A stretch of 64,000 nt of DNA from Planctomycetota bacterium (lineage in GTDB: Bacteria; Planctomycetota; Planctomycetia; Pirellulales; Pirellulaceae). The DNA lies in the NCBI GenBank assembly GCA_017303505.1, contig JAFLCP010000022.1, forward strand, positions 1-64,000. Reading direction: 5' to 3'. A program made the position numbers and the translations under genes. Within the stretch, counting starts at the first letter, position 1; the number at the start of each line of letters is the position of its first letter. Shown here in pieces: positions 16,989 through 25,734 of the stretch. The notes under the pieces were generated by a model. That model was not told where the DNA came from, did no database searches, and saw only the letters and a list, made by a program, of their open reading frames with translations.

Positions 16989-18359
16989 TCATTGGACATC
17001 ACGCAATCGCCAGACCACTGCAGGTGGAGGCATATCAGTGAATTCCGATTTGTACTCCGCTACTGTGAGAGGTGTCTGATCCCAATTTCGATTGACCTCG
17101 CCACCCCAAAGGGTCGCTGTCCCCTTCTCGAGCACATATCCAAATCCCTTTTCACCATACGGTTTGAGTTTGGGATTATTGCGCAAAATCGAATCAATAT
17201 CAGCAGGCAGATTCCCAACCTCTTCCGCTTCTAGCTGAATTTGCACAGCCAAAATAGCCAAACGGCATTGTTGAGCATCTTCCATAAACAATTCAGCCAG
17301 TCGTGAGAGCGTAGGCACTGCGGTTCGGCAAACTGAAAAATCGTAGCGGTCTCTCGGCGGAGCCAAAGTTTCAATTTCCATTTGAAGCCTTCCTCTTTCC
17401 TCGATAAATTCCTGCCAATCTGACGTATCGAGTTGTTGCGCTCTCCGCATGATGGATAAGTAGAGCGCACTGTCTTGCAAATCCCGACTCTGGGAAAGCC
17501 CAATCTTTTCCACTCCATCTCGGCTATGGACCTGCGTGAGGTTGGGCACATAAAACGCTCTGTGCTCGCCCACGACCCGCTTCCATTTTTCCCCGAATTC
17601 AATGTGCTTTTCGCATTCTTTCACCACTTCTTCCATTTGCGTGCGAGTCAACAACTTACCCCATATTGCTTTCTTTAGAACGAGAACTGCGCTGCCACGT
17701 GCCTCCGCTGCCGCTTTCACGGACATTTCAAACGCTGATCCCTGTAGATGAGCAGAGAGATCGAAGAGGGCCATAACATCTTGAAACACATGTTCGCTCT
17801 CGTTTTTTATAACCGCAACTTGCGCGTCAATCGTCAGCAAAATGACACAGGCTGAAAGCTCCCCCATTCCTATTGAGTCGCCCTTTAATGACTGAAAATC
17901 ACTTGCCAAACGAACTTTTTTTTCCTTTGCAGCAAGCAGTCGTATCTTCGCGATAAGGTCAGCGTGCTTCTGTGTAAACTCATCGCATTCCGCCAAGGAA
18001 GGCCAGTCCGGCGACACATCAAAATCATAGTCGCGATAGTTGTAAGGATCTGGTGAGTCGATCAGCGGAATGCCCACAGTGCTATCGAGGTACGAATCAG
18101 TTTCCATTTCAGCAAAGACTTTCCTCCACTCATCGACGTCTTCTTCTGATGCGCGGGCAAAATGTGCATCCTTGACCATTTCGAAATCCATGGGGTCACC
18201 AGATGCCTTCAGCAGTTCATACTCTTCCTTGATTTGGCTACGATACGAATTGTCACGGGTGGCAATGTTTCCCACGACACTCAAGTACCATGCCAAAAGT
18301 GCGATGAAGGGGATATGTGTCCCAACCCATAAGACAATGTTTCGTGTCTGGGACGTCAT
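16989..18359 (-). CDS. Membrane-anchored hypothetical protein, paralogue of the gene at 15282-16742
   Basis: A 456-residue protein of unknown function with one N-terminal membrane helix (about residues 8-28, IVLWVGTHIPFIALLAWYLS) and a large soluble domain rich in charged helices. It aligns with its downstream paralogue along the whole length (shared DAQVA and LWG segments, and LADLF/LAELF followed by DAQ near residue 370). ATG at 18359 begins MTSQTRN; a TTG eight codons earlier (18383) is the only alternative in frame. Codon use is like the neighbours. Restricted distribution in planctomycetes is likely but was not tested. Confidence 0.75.
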   Translation of the reverse strand: MTSQTRNIVLWVGTHIPFIALLAWYLSVVGNIATRDNSYRSQIKEEYELLKASGDPMDFEMVKDAHFARASEEDVDEWRKVFAEMETDSYLDSTVGIPLIDSPDPYNYRDYDFDVSPDWPSLAECDEFTQKHADLIAKIRLLAAKEKKVRLASDFQSLKGDSIGMGELSACVILLTIDAQVAVIKNESEHVFQDVMALFDLSAHLQGSAFEMSVKAAAEARGSAVLVLKKAIWGKLLTRTQMEEVVKECEKHIEFGEKWKRVVGEHRAFYVPNLTQVHSRDGVEKIGLSQSRDLQDSALYLSIMRRAQQLDTSDWQEFIEERGRLQMEIETLAPPRDRYDFSVCRTAVPTLSRLAELFMEDAQQCRLAILAVQIQLEAEEVGNLPADIDSILRNNPKLKPYGEKGFGYVLEKGTATLWGGEVNRNWDQTPLTVAEYKSEFTDMPPPAVVWRLRDVQ

Positions 18360-18596
18360 TCTGCTTTTTCGTCCTATGCGCAATTCAATGAATGGCTGTT
18401 AAAATCAGCCGGAAAGGTAATGATAAAATCGAGCTCCCACTGCAACTACTTTGCTCCGTGGCAAAATTGAAAACTGCGTGATCTGAAAGGTAGCTTGGCT
18501 AAGGTTAACGACTATGATAGTGTGATGTTTCCCCAAAAGGCAAACCCAGAAGGCAAGCAAGTGCCTTCCCCCTTCTCCAGGAGCCAGCGCCCCGCC

Positions 18597-20237
18597 ATGA
18601 CGAACACCACCTCCCAAAGGCCTTTACAGAATTTCTTCCTTGGGCACGGTTATTTTCTCGCACTTATTGTTTTCTTGAGCAACTTTTCCCTCACCAGCGC
18701 TCTAGCTGACCAGCGTCCCAACATCATCTTCATCTTTTCGGATGATCATGCTCAGCATGCCATTTCCGCCTATGGTTCGAAGGTCAATTCAACACCGCAT
18801 TTAGATCGCCTCGCCAAAGGTGGTGTTCGGTTCAAAAATAGCTTTGTGACCAATTCGATCTGCACGCCCAGTCGAGCCACTTTGCTGACCGGTCAGTACT
18901 CGCATATGAATGGTGTCCCCGTATTCAACCGCTTTGATTCAACGCGAGACAATGTTGCCAAACATTTACAACAAGGTGGTTATCACACGGGCATGATTGG
19001 CAAATGGCATCTCGGGAGCGATCCGGTTGGCTTCGATCGCTGGATGGTGCTTCCCGGTCAAGGAGCTTACTGGAATCCTCAGTTCCTCGCACCGAATCAA
19101 AAGAAGCTCAATATCGAAGGTCACTGCACCGACATCACCACCGATCTGGGGATTGAATGGATTAAAACGCGACCTGCAGACAAGCCGTTTTTCTTAATGC
19201 TGCACCAAAAGGCACCGCACCGTGCGTGGGAACCGGCAACTCGCCATATTGAAATGTTCAAAGACAAAATCATCCCTGAACCAGAAACTCTGTTCGATGA
19301 TTATGCGACACGCCCCACGGCTCTACCGATCAATGAGCAAACCGTCGCCCGTGATCTCACACGTCGCGACCTGAAGCTCACGCCTCCAGAGGACTTGCAA
19401 GGTCCGGCTTTGCAACGTTGGTACAACGAAAAGCCAATGGAATTGGAAGTGGATGGAAAGGTACTTACGGGCGAAGAGCTCGTGAAATGGAAGTACCAAA
19501 AGTACATGCGAGATTATCTAGCCTGTGTGCAGGGTGTGGATGATGGAGTTGGCAAAGTGCTCGACTACCTCGATGAAAGTGGACTCGCAGAGAATACGAT
19601 CGTCATCTACTCAGCCGACAACGGTTGGTATCTCGGCGATCTGGGACTGTATGACAAACGCTTTATGTATGAACCGGGCTTCAATGTGCCGTTGCTCGCG
19701 CGCGGCCCAGGCATCAAGGCGGGACACGTTCCAGAACAGTTTGTCGCCAATATTGATTTAGCACCGACGTTTCTTGACTTAGCTGGCTTGGCTGTTCTTG
19801 AATCGATGCAAGGCCGATCCCTCGCTCCGCTGTTGCGAGGCGAATCACCACAAGATTGGCGAACCAGCGTTTACTATCGCTACTATCATGATCCCGGCCA
19901 TCACAACACGGTCGCCCATCTTGGCGTGCGAACGGCTACACACAAGCTGATCCATTATTGGAAACAAGATGTTTACGAAATGTTCGATCTGACCAAGGAT
20001 CCAACAGAGCAACGGAATCTGTTGTTTGATGAAGCGGACGCTAAGAAACCGGAGGTAGCCGCCAAATTTGCCGAACTGAAAGCCGAAATAGTCAAATTAC
20101 AAAAGCAATATCAAGACGATGGTCGGTACGCAGACCCGGCCACTTGGCCCAAGGGTAGTGCCGATGGTCCGTGGGATGCATACCAAGCCAGTGGTCGCAA
20201 GACGATTGCCGAAGCGATCAAGATGACCTCCCATTAG
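18597..20237 (+). CDS. Exported sulfatase (formylglycine-dependent, type I)
   Basis: A 546-residue arylsulfatase-family hydrolase. The start MTNTTSQ at 18597 puts the signal peptide (about residues 8-38, ending TSALA) at the N terminus; AGGAG lies 13 bases upstream. An earlier in-frame ATG at 18495 would add an unlikely hydrophilic leader. The metal-binding IFSDDHAQHA and the modification site CTPSRATLLTG (Cys to formylglycine) are intact, with GKWHLG and YSADNGWYLGDLGLYDKR downstream. It would release sulfate from a carbohydrate ester in the periplasm or outside. No sulfatase-maturing enzyme is in the window. A 3-copy 11-base repeat follows the stop. Confidence 0.9.
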   Translation: MTNTTSQRPLQNFFLGHGYFLALIVFLSNFSLTSALADQRPNIIFIFSDDHAQHAISAYGSKVNSTPHLDRLAKGGVRFKNSFVTNSICTPSRATLLTGQYSHMNGVPVFNRFDSTRDNVAKHLQQGGYHTGMIGKWHLGSDPVGFDRWMVLPGQGAYWNPQFLAPNQKKLNIEGHCTDITTDLGIEWIKTRPADKPFFLMLHQKAPHRAWEPATRHIEMFKDKIIPEPETLFDDYATRPTALPINEQTVARDLTRRDLKLTPPEDLQGPALQRWYNEKPMELEVDGKVLTGEELVKWKYQKYMRDYLACVQGVDDGVGKVLDYLDESGLAENTIVIYSADNGWYLGDLGLYDKRFMYEPGFNVPLLARGPGIKAGHVPEQFVANIDLAPTFLDLAGLAVLESMQGRSLAPLLRGESPQDWRTSVYYRYYHDPGHHNTVAHLGVRTATHKLIHYWKQDVYEMFDLTKDPTEQRNLLFDEADAKKPEVAAKFAELKAEIVKLQKQYQDDGRYADPATWPKGSADGPWDAYQASGRKTIAEAIKMTSH

Positions 20238-20246
20238 CCGAACGCG

Positions 20247-20284
20247 TTAGCGTCGGTTTAGCGTCGGTTTAGCGTCGGTTTAGC
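20247..20284. repeat. Tandem repeat, 11-base unit, 3.5 copies
   Basis: TTAGCGTCGGT occurs three times without interruption at 20247-20279 and is followed by a partial TTAGC. The block sits between the convergent sulfatase and lnt-like genes, where the 140-base interval holds no gene. A similar TTAGC-TCGGTTT string occurs near 22710. It may belong to a dispersed intergenic repeat family. Confidence 0.8.
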
Positions 20285-20377
20285 ATTGCCGGTTTTGCGT
20301 CTCCAGTTTGTGCATCAAACCAACCTAATCGGGATTGTGTACCGTGGCGATTGCAATACCGCGGCCAAGGCCGACGG

Positions 20378-21973
20378 TTAAACAGCGTTTCGCGTATGCG
20401 TGCGTTTTGCTTTCCCAACCGGCAAAAAGGAAATGACCACCACAATGCATGAGACAATTCCCGATAGCATGGCGATACTCTCTCCGAACCAACTGTAGAT
20501 GCTTCGACCAATCCCCAACGGTACGTCGACGACGAAATCGCAGCGTCGTTCCTTATAGGTACTTTTTTCGAACAAGAGTTTTCCCCTCGGATCAACCACA
20601 GCCGATATCCCGCTCGATGTGATTCGGACTAAGGAGTATCCATTCTCAACGCTGCGCAACGCGGCCACCGACAAGTGCGGTTCCGCCGCGTCTTTCCAGT
20701 CATTGCTCGGTGCAAATACGATCCCCGCTCCGGCTGCACCAGGCTTCCGCATAAGAGACGGAAAATCCGTATCGAAGCAAATCACTTGTGAAATCGCGCC
20801 TATGTCCGTTTCTATAAACGCGGGCTCAACCGTACCAGGAACACTCGGTTCTCCAGGTGGGATCAGATTCTTTTGGTAGTCGTTGATGACGCGACCTTGC
20901 GGAGAGAATAGAACCAACTTATTCTCCAAGAACGGGCCTTCTCTTTGATTCAGGATGCAGGCATACGCCAATCCGAGATAGACCTGCTGATTCTCTGCAA
21001 AAGTTGCAGCTCTCTTTAATACATCAGCTTCATCCTCTTTGAGCATCACCAAAGCAGCTTCGCTCCAATACACAATTTTGGCACCATCCTGAACTGCATT
21101 TTGACTTCGAAGAAAAAAACCTTCTGTTCGCTGATTCAATTCTTCCATATAGGCTTTCCGTTGCTGATCGGTGATGCTTGTTCCCGTGCGCACCGATCGA
21201 ACCAATGCGACAATGGCATCATGCTCAAAAGCTTTATCTTCCGCCACCACTCCGCCAACGCGGACAACTTTTGCTGGATCAAGCGGGATCACTTGCCGCC
21301 ACCAACCAAGTCCCAGAACTAAAGTTAGAAGAACAATGGTTGCAGTTATGTACGACCGCGTCTCTGCCCAAGAAAAGGAGTGCTTCCAAATCCAATCGAT
21401 CACAGCGCCAACCCAACAAATCAGAAAAACTAAACTGCTCGTTCCGCCGACGGAGAGTATCTGTATTAGCGCGGTATTTCGATATTGAGTTGTCGCCATC
21501 GAGCCCCATGACCCAAATGGGCCTTGCACCAAAAGATATTCGATAAAGACAATCATTGAAGGAAAAGCAAATGTAATCCAAAAGGAATCGAACCGTTCAC
21601 TGACGCGACGATAGATCCAGTACGGTAGAAAACCGATCAAGGCGGCTATACATCCAGCCACCGCAAACTCTTCGTGTGCCATGGGAATAATGCCACGCTG
21701 CGTTACCCAAAACACTATGTAGCCCGATAGGATCACGCAAACATTACCGATCCAATTGGGTTGAGCCGCCATAAATCGCAACACCAGCGGTGGCCCTATC
21801 CAAACCAAGATCGGCACAACCCAATGCCCGGAAGAAAAGCAACCAAGCAGGATAGAAAGCAACAGCCAAACCCAACAAAGCTTCGATACGTGCGATTTAC
21901 CTGATGCAACCTGTGACGTTGTCGCTGAATTGGCAGTAGATTCGGCTATTGAACTGACAACTTCAAAAGTCAT
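20378..21973 (-). CDS. lnt: Apolipoprotein N-acyltransferase-like protein (Lnt/nitrilase fold)
   Basis: A 531-residue integral membrane protein. Several hydrophobic helices fill residues about 30-215, then a nitrilase-type (carbon-nitrogen hydrolase) domain, then a final helix near the C terminus. The catalytic triad of the family is visible: Glu in VYWSEAAL (about 302), Lys in DYQKNLIPPGE (about 367) and Cys in VICFDTDFP (about 398). Lnt adds the third acyl chain to lipoproteins in the inner membrane. ATG 21973 overlaps the padR stop (ATGA). Control by a PadR repressor would be unusual for a housekeeping lnt, so this may be a second, inducible copy or a relative with another acyl acceptor. 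Confidence 0.8.
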   Translation of the reverse strand: MTFEVVSSIAESTANSATTSQVASGKSHVSKLCWVWLLLSILLGCFSSGHWVVPILVWIGPPLVLRFMAAQPNWIGNVCVILSGYIVFWVTQRGIIPMAHEEFAVAGCIAALIGFLPYWIYRRVSERFDSFWITFAFPSMIVFIEYLLVQGPFGSWGSMATTQYRNTALIQILSVGGTSSLVFLICWVGAVIDWIWKHSFSWAETRSYITATIVLLTLVLGLGWWRQVIPLDPAKVVRVGGVVAEDKAFEHDAIVALVRSVRTGTSITDQQRKAYMEELNQRTEGFFLRSQNAVQDGAKIVYWSEAALVMLKEDEADVLKRAATFAENQQVYLGLAYACILNQREGPFLENKLVLFSPQGRVINDYQKNLIPPGEPSVPGTVEPAFIETDIGAISQVICFDTDFPSLMRKPGAAGAGIVFAPSNDWKDAAEPHLSVAALRSVENGYSLVRITSSGISAVVDPRGKLLFEKSTYKERRCDFVVDVPLGIGRSIYSWFGESIAMLSGIVSCIVVVISFLPVGKAKRTHTRNAV

Positions 21974-22536
21974 ACACTCTTCCCTTTCTCTTTGAGCTCC
22001 TCTAACTCTTGCAATGTCTCCTGACACCAGGCAACTCGTGCATTGCAAAGTCGCATTCCCAACTTGACCGTCATCTTCCAATAGACCATTTGCTCGGAGT
22101 ATTCCGTCTGCTCCTCGATACCGCTTAAGGCCTCTTTCAACGCTCCCTGCAAGCGTTTTTGGGCATCGAGATATGCCTGAACCTGGGCGATCACCGGTAC
22201 CGGTCCCACCAGATTGCTGAAAAAAACTTTGAGCAATAATTCGTTACGAGGCGGTTGTTCTGAGAACGGTTTGCTCAACCATTCTTGCAGTTCTTTCTTC
22301 CCCGTAGCCGTAATGGCATACGGAATCCGGCGATCCCCTTTCGCCGTCCCCTTTTTATCTTTTCGAATGAGCCCCTCAGATTCGAGACTTCGCAGCAGTG
22401 GATAGATCTGCCCATAACTCTCATGCCAAAAATAGGCCAGCACTTCTTCACAGAACTTTTTGATATCGTAGCCCGATGAGGGTCCTGAACTCAGCACCCC
22501 CAAGATGGCAAACTTTGTCCGATTCGTTCGATCCAT
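21970..22536 (-). CDS. PadR family transcriptional regulator
   Basis: A 188-residue PadR-type repressor. The winged helix occupies residues about 5-85 (KFAILGVLSSGPSSGYDIKK, SYGQIYPLLRSLESEGLIRK, RIPYAITATGKKELQEWL), followed by a helical dimerisation domain (Vir_act_alpha_C type). ATG 22536 (MDRTNRTK) has GAGG about nine bases upstream; the longer frame to 22590 would run through the operator-like palindrome. Its stop overlaps the start of the lnt-like gene, so both are co-transcribed and the regulator probably controls its own operon. Confidence 0.88.
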   Translation of the reverse strand: MDRTNRTKFAILGVLSSGPSSGYDIKKFCEEVLAYFWHESYGQIYPLLRSLESEGLIRKDKKGTAKGDRRIPYAITATGKKELQEWLSKPFSEQPPRNELLLKVFFSNLVGPVPVIAQVQAYLDAQKRLQGALKEALSGIEEQTEYSEQMVYWKMTVKLGMRLCNARVAWCQETLQELEELKEKGKSV

Positions 22537-22552
22537 TACCAAGCACCTCGTG

Positions 22553-22569
22553 TATATCTTTAAGATATA
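22553..22569. promoter_or_regulatory. Palindromic operator candidate for PadR
   Basis: TATATCTT and AAGATATA are exact 8-base arms around a single central T, beginning 17 bases before the padR start. A further self-complementary GATATATATC overlaps at 22564-22573. Position in the leader of a PadR gene fits an autoregulatory site; binding is inferred. Confidence 0.5.
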
Positions 22570-22843
22570 TATCTGGCAGATACATTTCAAGCAAGTTTGC
22601 GAATATTTCCTGGCACTGAAATGGGTTCAAATAGGTGAACCATCTCCAGAAGCGAGCAGAAATGGAAACGGCCTTCCTTGAGTCGCGCGCAGCCTGGAGA
22701 ACAGGCACGTTAGCATCGGTTTTGAATCACTTCGGATACCCGCTTGAATAATCGCATTCCCGAATGTAGATCGGCGAATCGCACAATCTACAACTTAAAC
22801 CACGGGCTCTTAGAATGAACGGTATCGTCCGCGTTGGTTTTTG
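22570..22843. other. Intergenic region, no gene seen
   Basis: About 270 bases between the padR leader and the stop of the membrane-protein gene. It should contain the padR promoter. Short open frames here show no protein-like features. A TTAGCATCGGTTTT string near 22709 resembles the 11-base repeat at 20247. Confidence 0.4.
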
Positions 22844-23419
22844 CTAACTTGCAGATGCGGTCGCCCCCAAGAGTTTCTTCGTCATGGTCAGTACGGTCTG
22901 CACGCTGGCACCGAAGATGTAGAGCACCGCAAAGCCAGTCGCAATTCCGCCAAGAACATAAGACAACCACCATGAAGCGTAGATTTCGTAACTTAACTCG
23001 TTAGCTCCATCCGCTTGTTTGAAATCGGCAAACTCTTTTTCCACTTGCTTTGCTAACTCAGGATCTGCCTGAATCGCCGATTCCATACCTCCGCAAGCCA
23101 GAACGATTTGTGCGGTAGCGAGCCGAAAACCTTTTTGTCCCTTGCGGCGTTCTTCAGAGGTCCCTCGATAACGCTTGGCAGCGGTGATATCCGCCCGAAC
23201 TGCTTCAAGTCCAACCAAATCTTCATGCTTCCATGGGATCACCATCAACAGGTAACGATCCACCTTCGCCTCCATCCCCTGCTGCGTCTTTTCAAACCTC
23301 AAACTGGTTAAGGGGGCCATGAACGTCAGTAGGATGGGAACGCCTACAAAAACTAGGCTGGCAATCGCTTGAGTGATCAAGATTGACTTAAACGATGTGG
23401 GTTTCGCTGGGGCATCCAT
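22844..23419 (-). CDS. Two-helix membrane protein, unknown function
   Basis: A 191-residue protein with a membrane helix at residues about 13-36 (TQAIASLVFVGVPILLTFMA) and another near the C terminus (about 148-172, WWLSYVLGGIATGFAVLYIF). The loop of about 110 residues between them is hydrophilic and contains KRYRGTSEERRKGQKG. No family was recognised. ATG 23419 (MDAPAKPTSFKS) is the only good start. It is transcribed divergently from the ABC-F gene, separated by 281 bases that hold no other gene. Confidence 0.65.
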   Translation of the reverse strand: MDAPAKPTSFKSILITQAIASLVFVGVPILLTFMAPLTSLRFEKTQQGMEAKVDRYLLMVIPWKHEDLVGLEAVRADITAAKRYRGTSEERRKGQKGFRLATAQIVLACGGMESAIQADPELAKQVEKEFADFKQADGANELSYEIYASWWLSYVLGGIATGFAVLYIFGASVQTVLTMTKKLLGATASAS

Positions 23420-23700
23420 ACTGCAACTACCGCTGGGAAGTGAACAGAACTTTAGTAAGCCCCTATTCTAAAGCCTCCGACTAGGTTCTCCAATTAGCCC
23501 CAAACGGAGCCTTACGGTGATTTCTCATCCATTTTGCCCTCTCGGGACTCCCATTCCTCAACATCTACTGAGCCACCCTCTATCAAGTGAATTGAGGCTG
23601 AAAAATCTTGAGTTTTCGATTACCATACAGCCACGTAGATTGTGGGACAGTGGTATCCCCAGCAAGACAAATATGGAAAACAAATAGGTCGACGGAAGTC

Positions 23701-25473
23701 ATGGCTGTTCTGATTCAAGTTCGCGGTGCAGAAAAGAGTTATGGTCATCAACGCCTATTGGATGACGCTAGTGCATCGCTCACCGATAATGTGAAAGTGG
23801 GTTTTGTCGGCCGCAACGGAGCCGGAAAATCAACTCTATTGCGAGTGATCCTCGGTGAAGAGGAACTTGAAAAGGGCGAGGTCATTCGCAGCTCTCAATT
23901 GCGCATCGGTTACCTTCAACAACACGACACGTTCCTGCCAGGCGAATCAGCGCTCGAGTATCTCATGCGCGATAGTGGCCAACCCGATTGGAAGTGCGGC
24001 GAAGTGGCCGGTGAGTTTGAAATCAAAGGGACCTATTTGCACGGACCGGTCTCTGCACTCTCGGGTGGTTGGCAAACTCGCGTCAAGCTGACGTCGCTCT
24101 TGCTCAAAGATCCCAATATGCTCGTCCTCGACGAACCAACGAACTTCTTGGACATTCGAACTCAGATTTTGCTCGAGCATTTTCTTCGCAACTTTGACAA
24201 AGCGGCGCTGATCGTCTCTCACGATCGGTCGTTCCTTCAAGCCACCTGCGACCATACGCTCGATTTGACACGCGGCAAACTTACCATGTTTCCAGGCAAG
24301 ATCGATGCCTACCTGAAATTTGCGGCTGAACAAAAGGAACACACCGAAAAAGTCAACGCCTCGATTCAAGCGAAACAAAAGCATCTGCAAAAGTTCATCG
24401 ACAAGAATAAAGCTCGAGCGAGCACGGCCACATTGGCTCGCTCCAAGGGAAAGCAACTCGAACGTTTGCAGATGATCGAAATTGAAGCCGAGCTGCCAAC
24501 GGCAGCAATTCGTGCCCCTGTCGTGCAACCACGCAAAGGACCGGCCGTGCGCATGATCGATCTATCGATCGGTTACCCCGATAAAACGGTGGCTACCGGA
24601 ATTCAATTGGAAATTGATCACGGCCAACGCGCCGCAATCGTCGGTGATAACGGTCAAGGTAAAACAACTCTATTGCGAACATTGGTCGGTTCACTGGAGC
24701 CCATTCAAGGCTCAGTCAAATGGGGACATCATTGCGAAATCGGTGTATATGCCCAACATGTTTACACTTCGCTTGATCCAAGCGAAACAGTGATTGAATA
24801 TCTTGAACGCAAAGCGATACCGGGCACGACAACACAACAAATCTTGACTGTTGCCGGCTCGATGCTCTTCCGCGATGAGCATGTGCGTAAGAAGGTCCAA
24901 GTCCTCTCGGGTGGTGAACGAGCTCGACTCTGTATGGCAGGCTTACTCTTGGGCACGTACAACATTCTTGTGCTCGACGAACCTGGTAACCACCTTGACG
25001 TAGAAACCGTGGAATCGCTCGCCGAAGCTTTGAACGATTACAAAGGGACCGTCATATTCACCAGTCACGATCGCCATTTCATGAGTCGTATCGCCACCAA
25101 CATCATCGAAGTCCGCGATGGATCAGCACGAGCTTATGAAGGTGGATACGATGGCTACCTCTACTACATCAACAAAGAAATCGAAGAAGGTGAGCGAGCT
25201 CGGCATCCTTCCAAACATCCTGCAGCTGCCTCAGCGAAATCAGCTTCGGGGTCAACTCAGCCTTCTGATGCTAAACAAGCTCAAAAGGAAATGAAGACTT
25301 TAGAGAAGTCGATTAAGGCGCTAGATACCCAACGCATCGAGTTGACAGCCCAAATGGAAACGTGCAACAACACAGCGGAGTTGGAACGACTCGAACGCGA
25401 AGTTCAAGCTCTTGAAATGGAAATCAGTGCGGCCGAAGAACGTTGGGTCGAATTGAACGCGATGGAATTCTAG
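23701..25473 (+). CDS. ABC-F family ATPase (Uup-like)
   Basis: A 590-residue soluble protein with two ABC ATPase domains and no membrane domain. Domain 1: Walker A GRNGAGKST, signature LSGGW, Walker B LVLDEPTNFLDI and SHDRSFL. Domain 2: GDNGQGKTT, LSGGE, LVLDEPGNHLDVE and SHDRHFM. The second Walker B has Gly where most have Thr (DEPGNHLD). A charged inter-domain linker with KHLQKFIDKNKARAS and a C-terminal coiled coil (about 520-590) follow the Uup/YheS pattern. Such proteins act on ribosomes in translation or in DNA-related stress tolerance. ATG 23701 starts the conserved MAVLIQVRGAEKSYG; an upstream TTG would add 31 unrelated residues. Confidence 0.9.
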   Translation: MAVLIQVRGAEKSYGHQRLLDDASASLTDNVKVGFVGRNGAGKSTLLRVILGEEELEKGEVIRSSQLRIGYLQQHDTFLPGESALEYLMRDSGQPDWKCGEVAGEFEIKGTYLHGPVSALSGGWQTRVKLTSLLLKDPNMLVLDEPTNFLDIRTQILLEHFLRNFDKAALIVSHDRSFLQATCDHTLDLTRGKLTMFPGKIDAYLKFAAEQKEHTEKVNASIQAKQKHLQKFIDKNKARASTATLARSKGKQLERLQMIEIEAELPTAAIRAPVVQPRKGPAVRMIDLSIGYPDKTVATGIQLEIDHGQRAAIVGDNGQGKTTLLRTLVGSLEPIQGSVKWGHHCEIGVYAQHVYTSLDPSETVIEYLERKAIPGTTTQQILTVAGSMLFRDEHVRKKVQVLSGGERARLCMAGLLLGTYNILVLDEPGNHLDVETVESLAEALNDYKGTVIFTSHDRHFMSRIATNIIEVRDGSARAYEGGYDGYLYYINKEIEEGERARHPSKHPAAASAKSASGSTQPSDAKQAQKEMKTLEKSIKALDTQRIELTAQMETCNNTAELERLEREVQALEMEISAAEERWVELNAMEF

Positions 25474-25505
25474 TCGTTGTGATTGTTCGCGTAATCCAGC
25501 ATAAC

Positions 25506-25537
25506 TGTGCGAGCACACCTGCGTGTCGTCTCGCACA
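25506..25537 (+). terminator. Possible terminator after the ABC-F gene
   Basis: TGTGCGAG (25506-25513) pairs with CTCGCACA (25530-25537), and ACAC with GTGT inside, 32 bases past the stop. It is followed by CTTCTTTCCCT rather than a pure T-run, so termination is only likely. Confidence 0.4.
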
Positions 25538-25734
25538 CTTCTTTCCCTACGCCACTATCCATGCTGGAGTATTGCACCCCATTTGGGGCCAATAAAGCGA
25601 GAATCCGCCCTATCTGAAGCGGATTAGCAGCCAAAACCGCTTATTTGGCACGAGATTTGAACCGCTGGCAAGATCGTCTCACACAGCACGGTTTTCACCC
25701 TGGGCTACGACTCTCCCTCCCCAAGCCAGTCCCC

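Noticed and set aside
22448..22708. 86-residue minus-strand frame overlapping the padR leader
   Set aside because: It runs across the operator-like palindrome and the padR start, and reads like random sequence.
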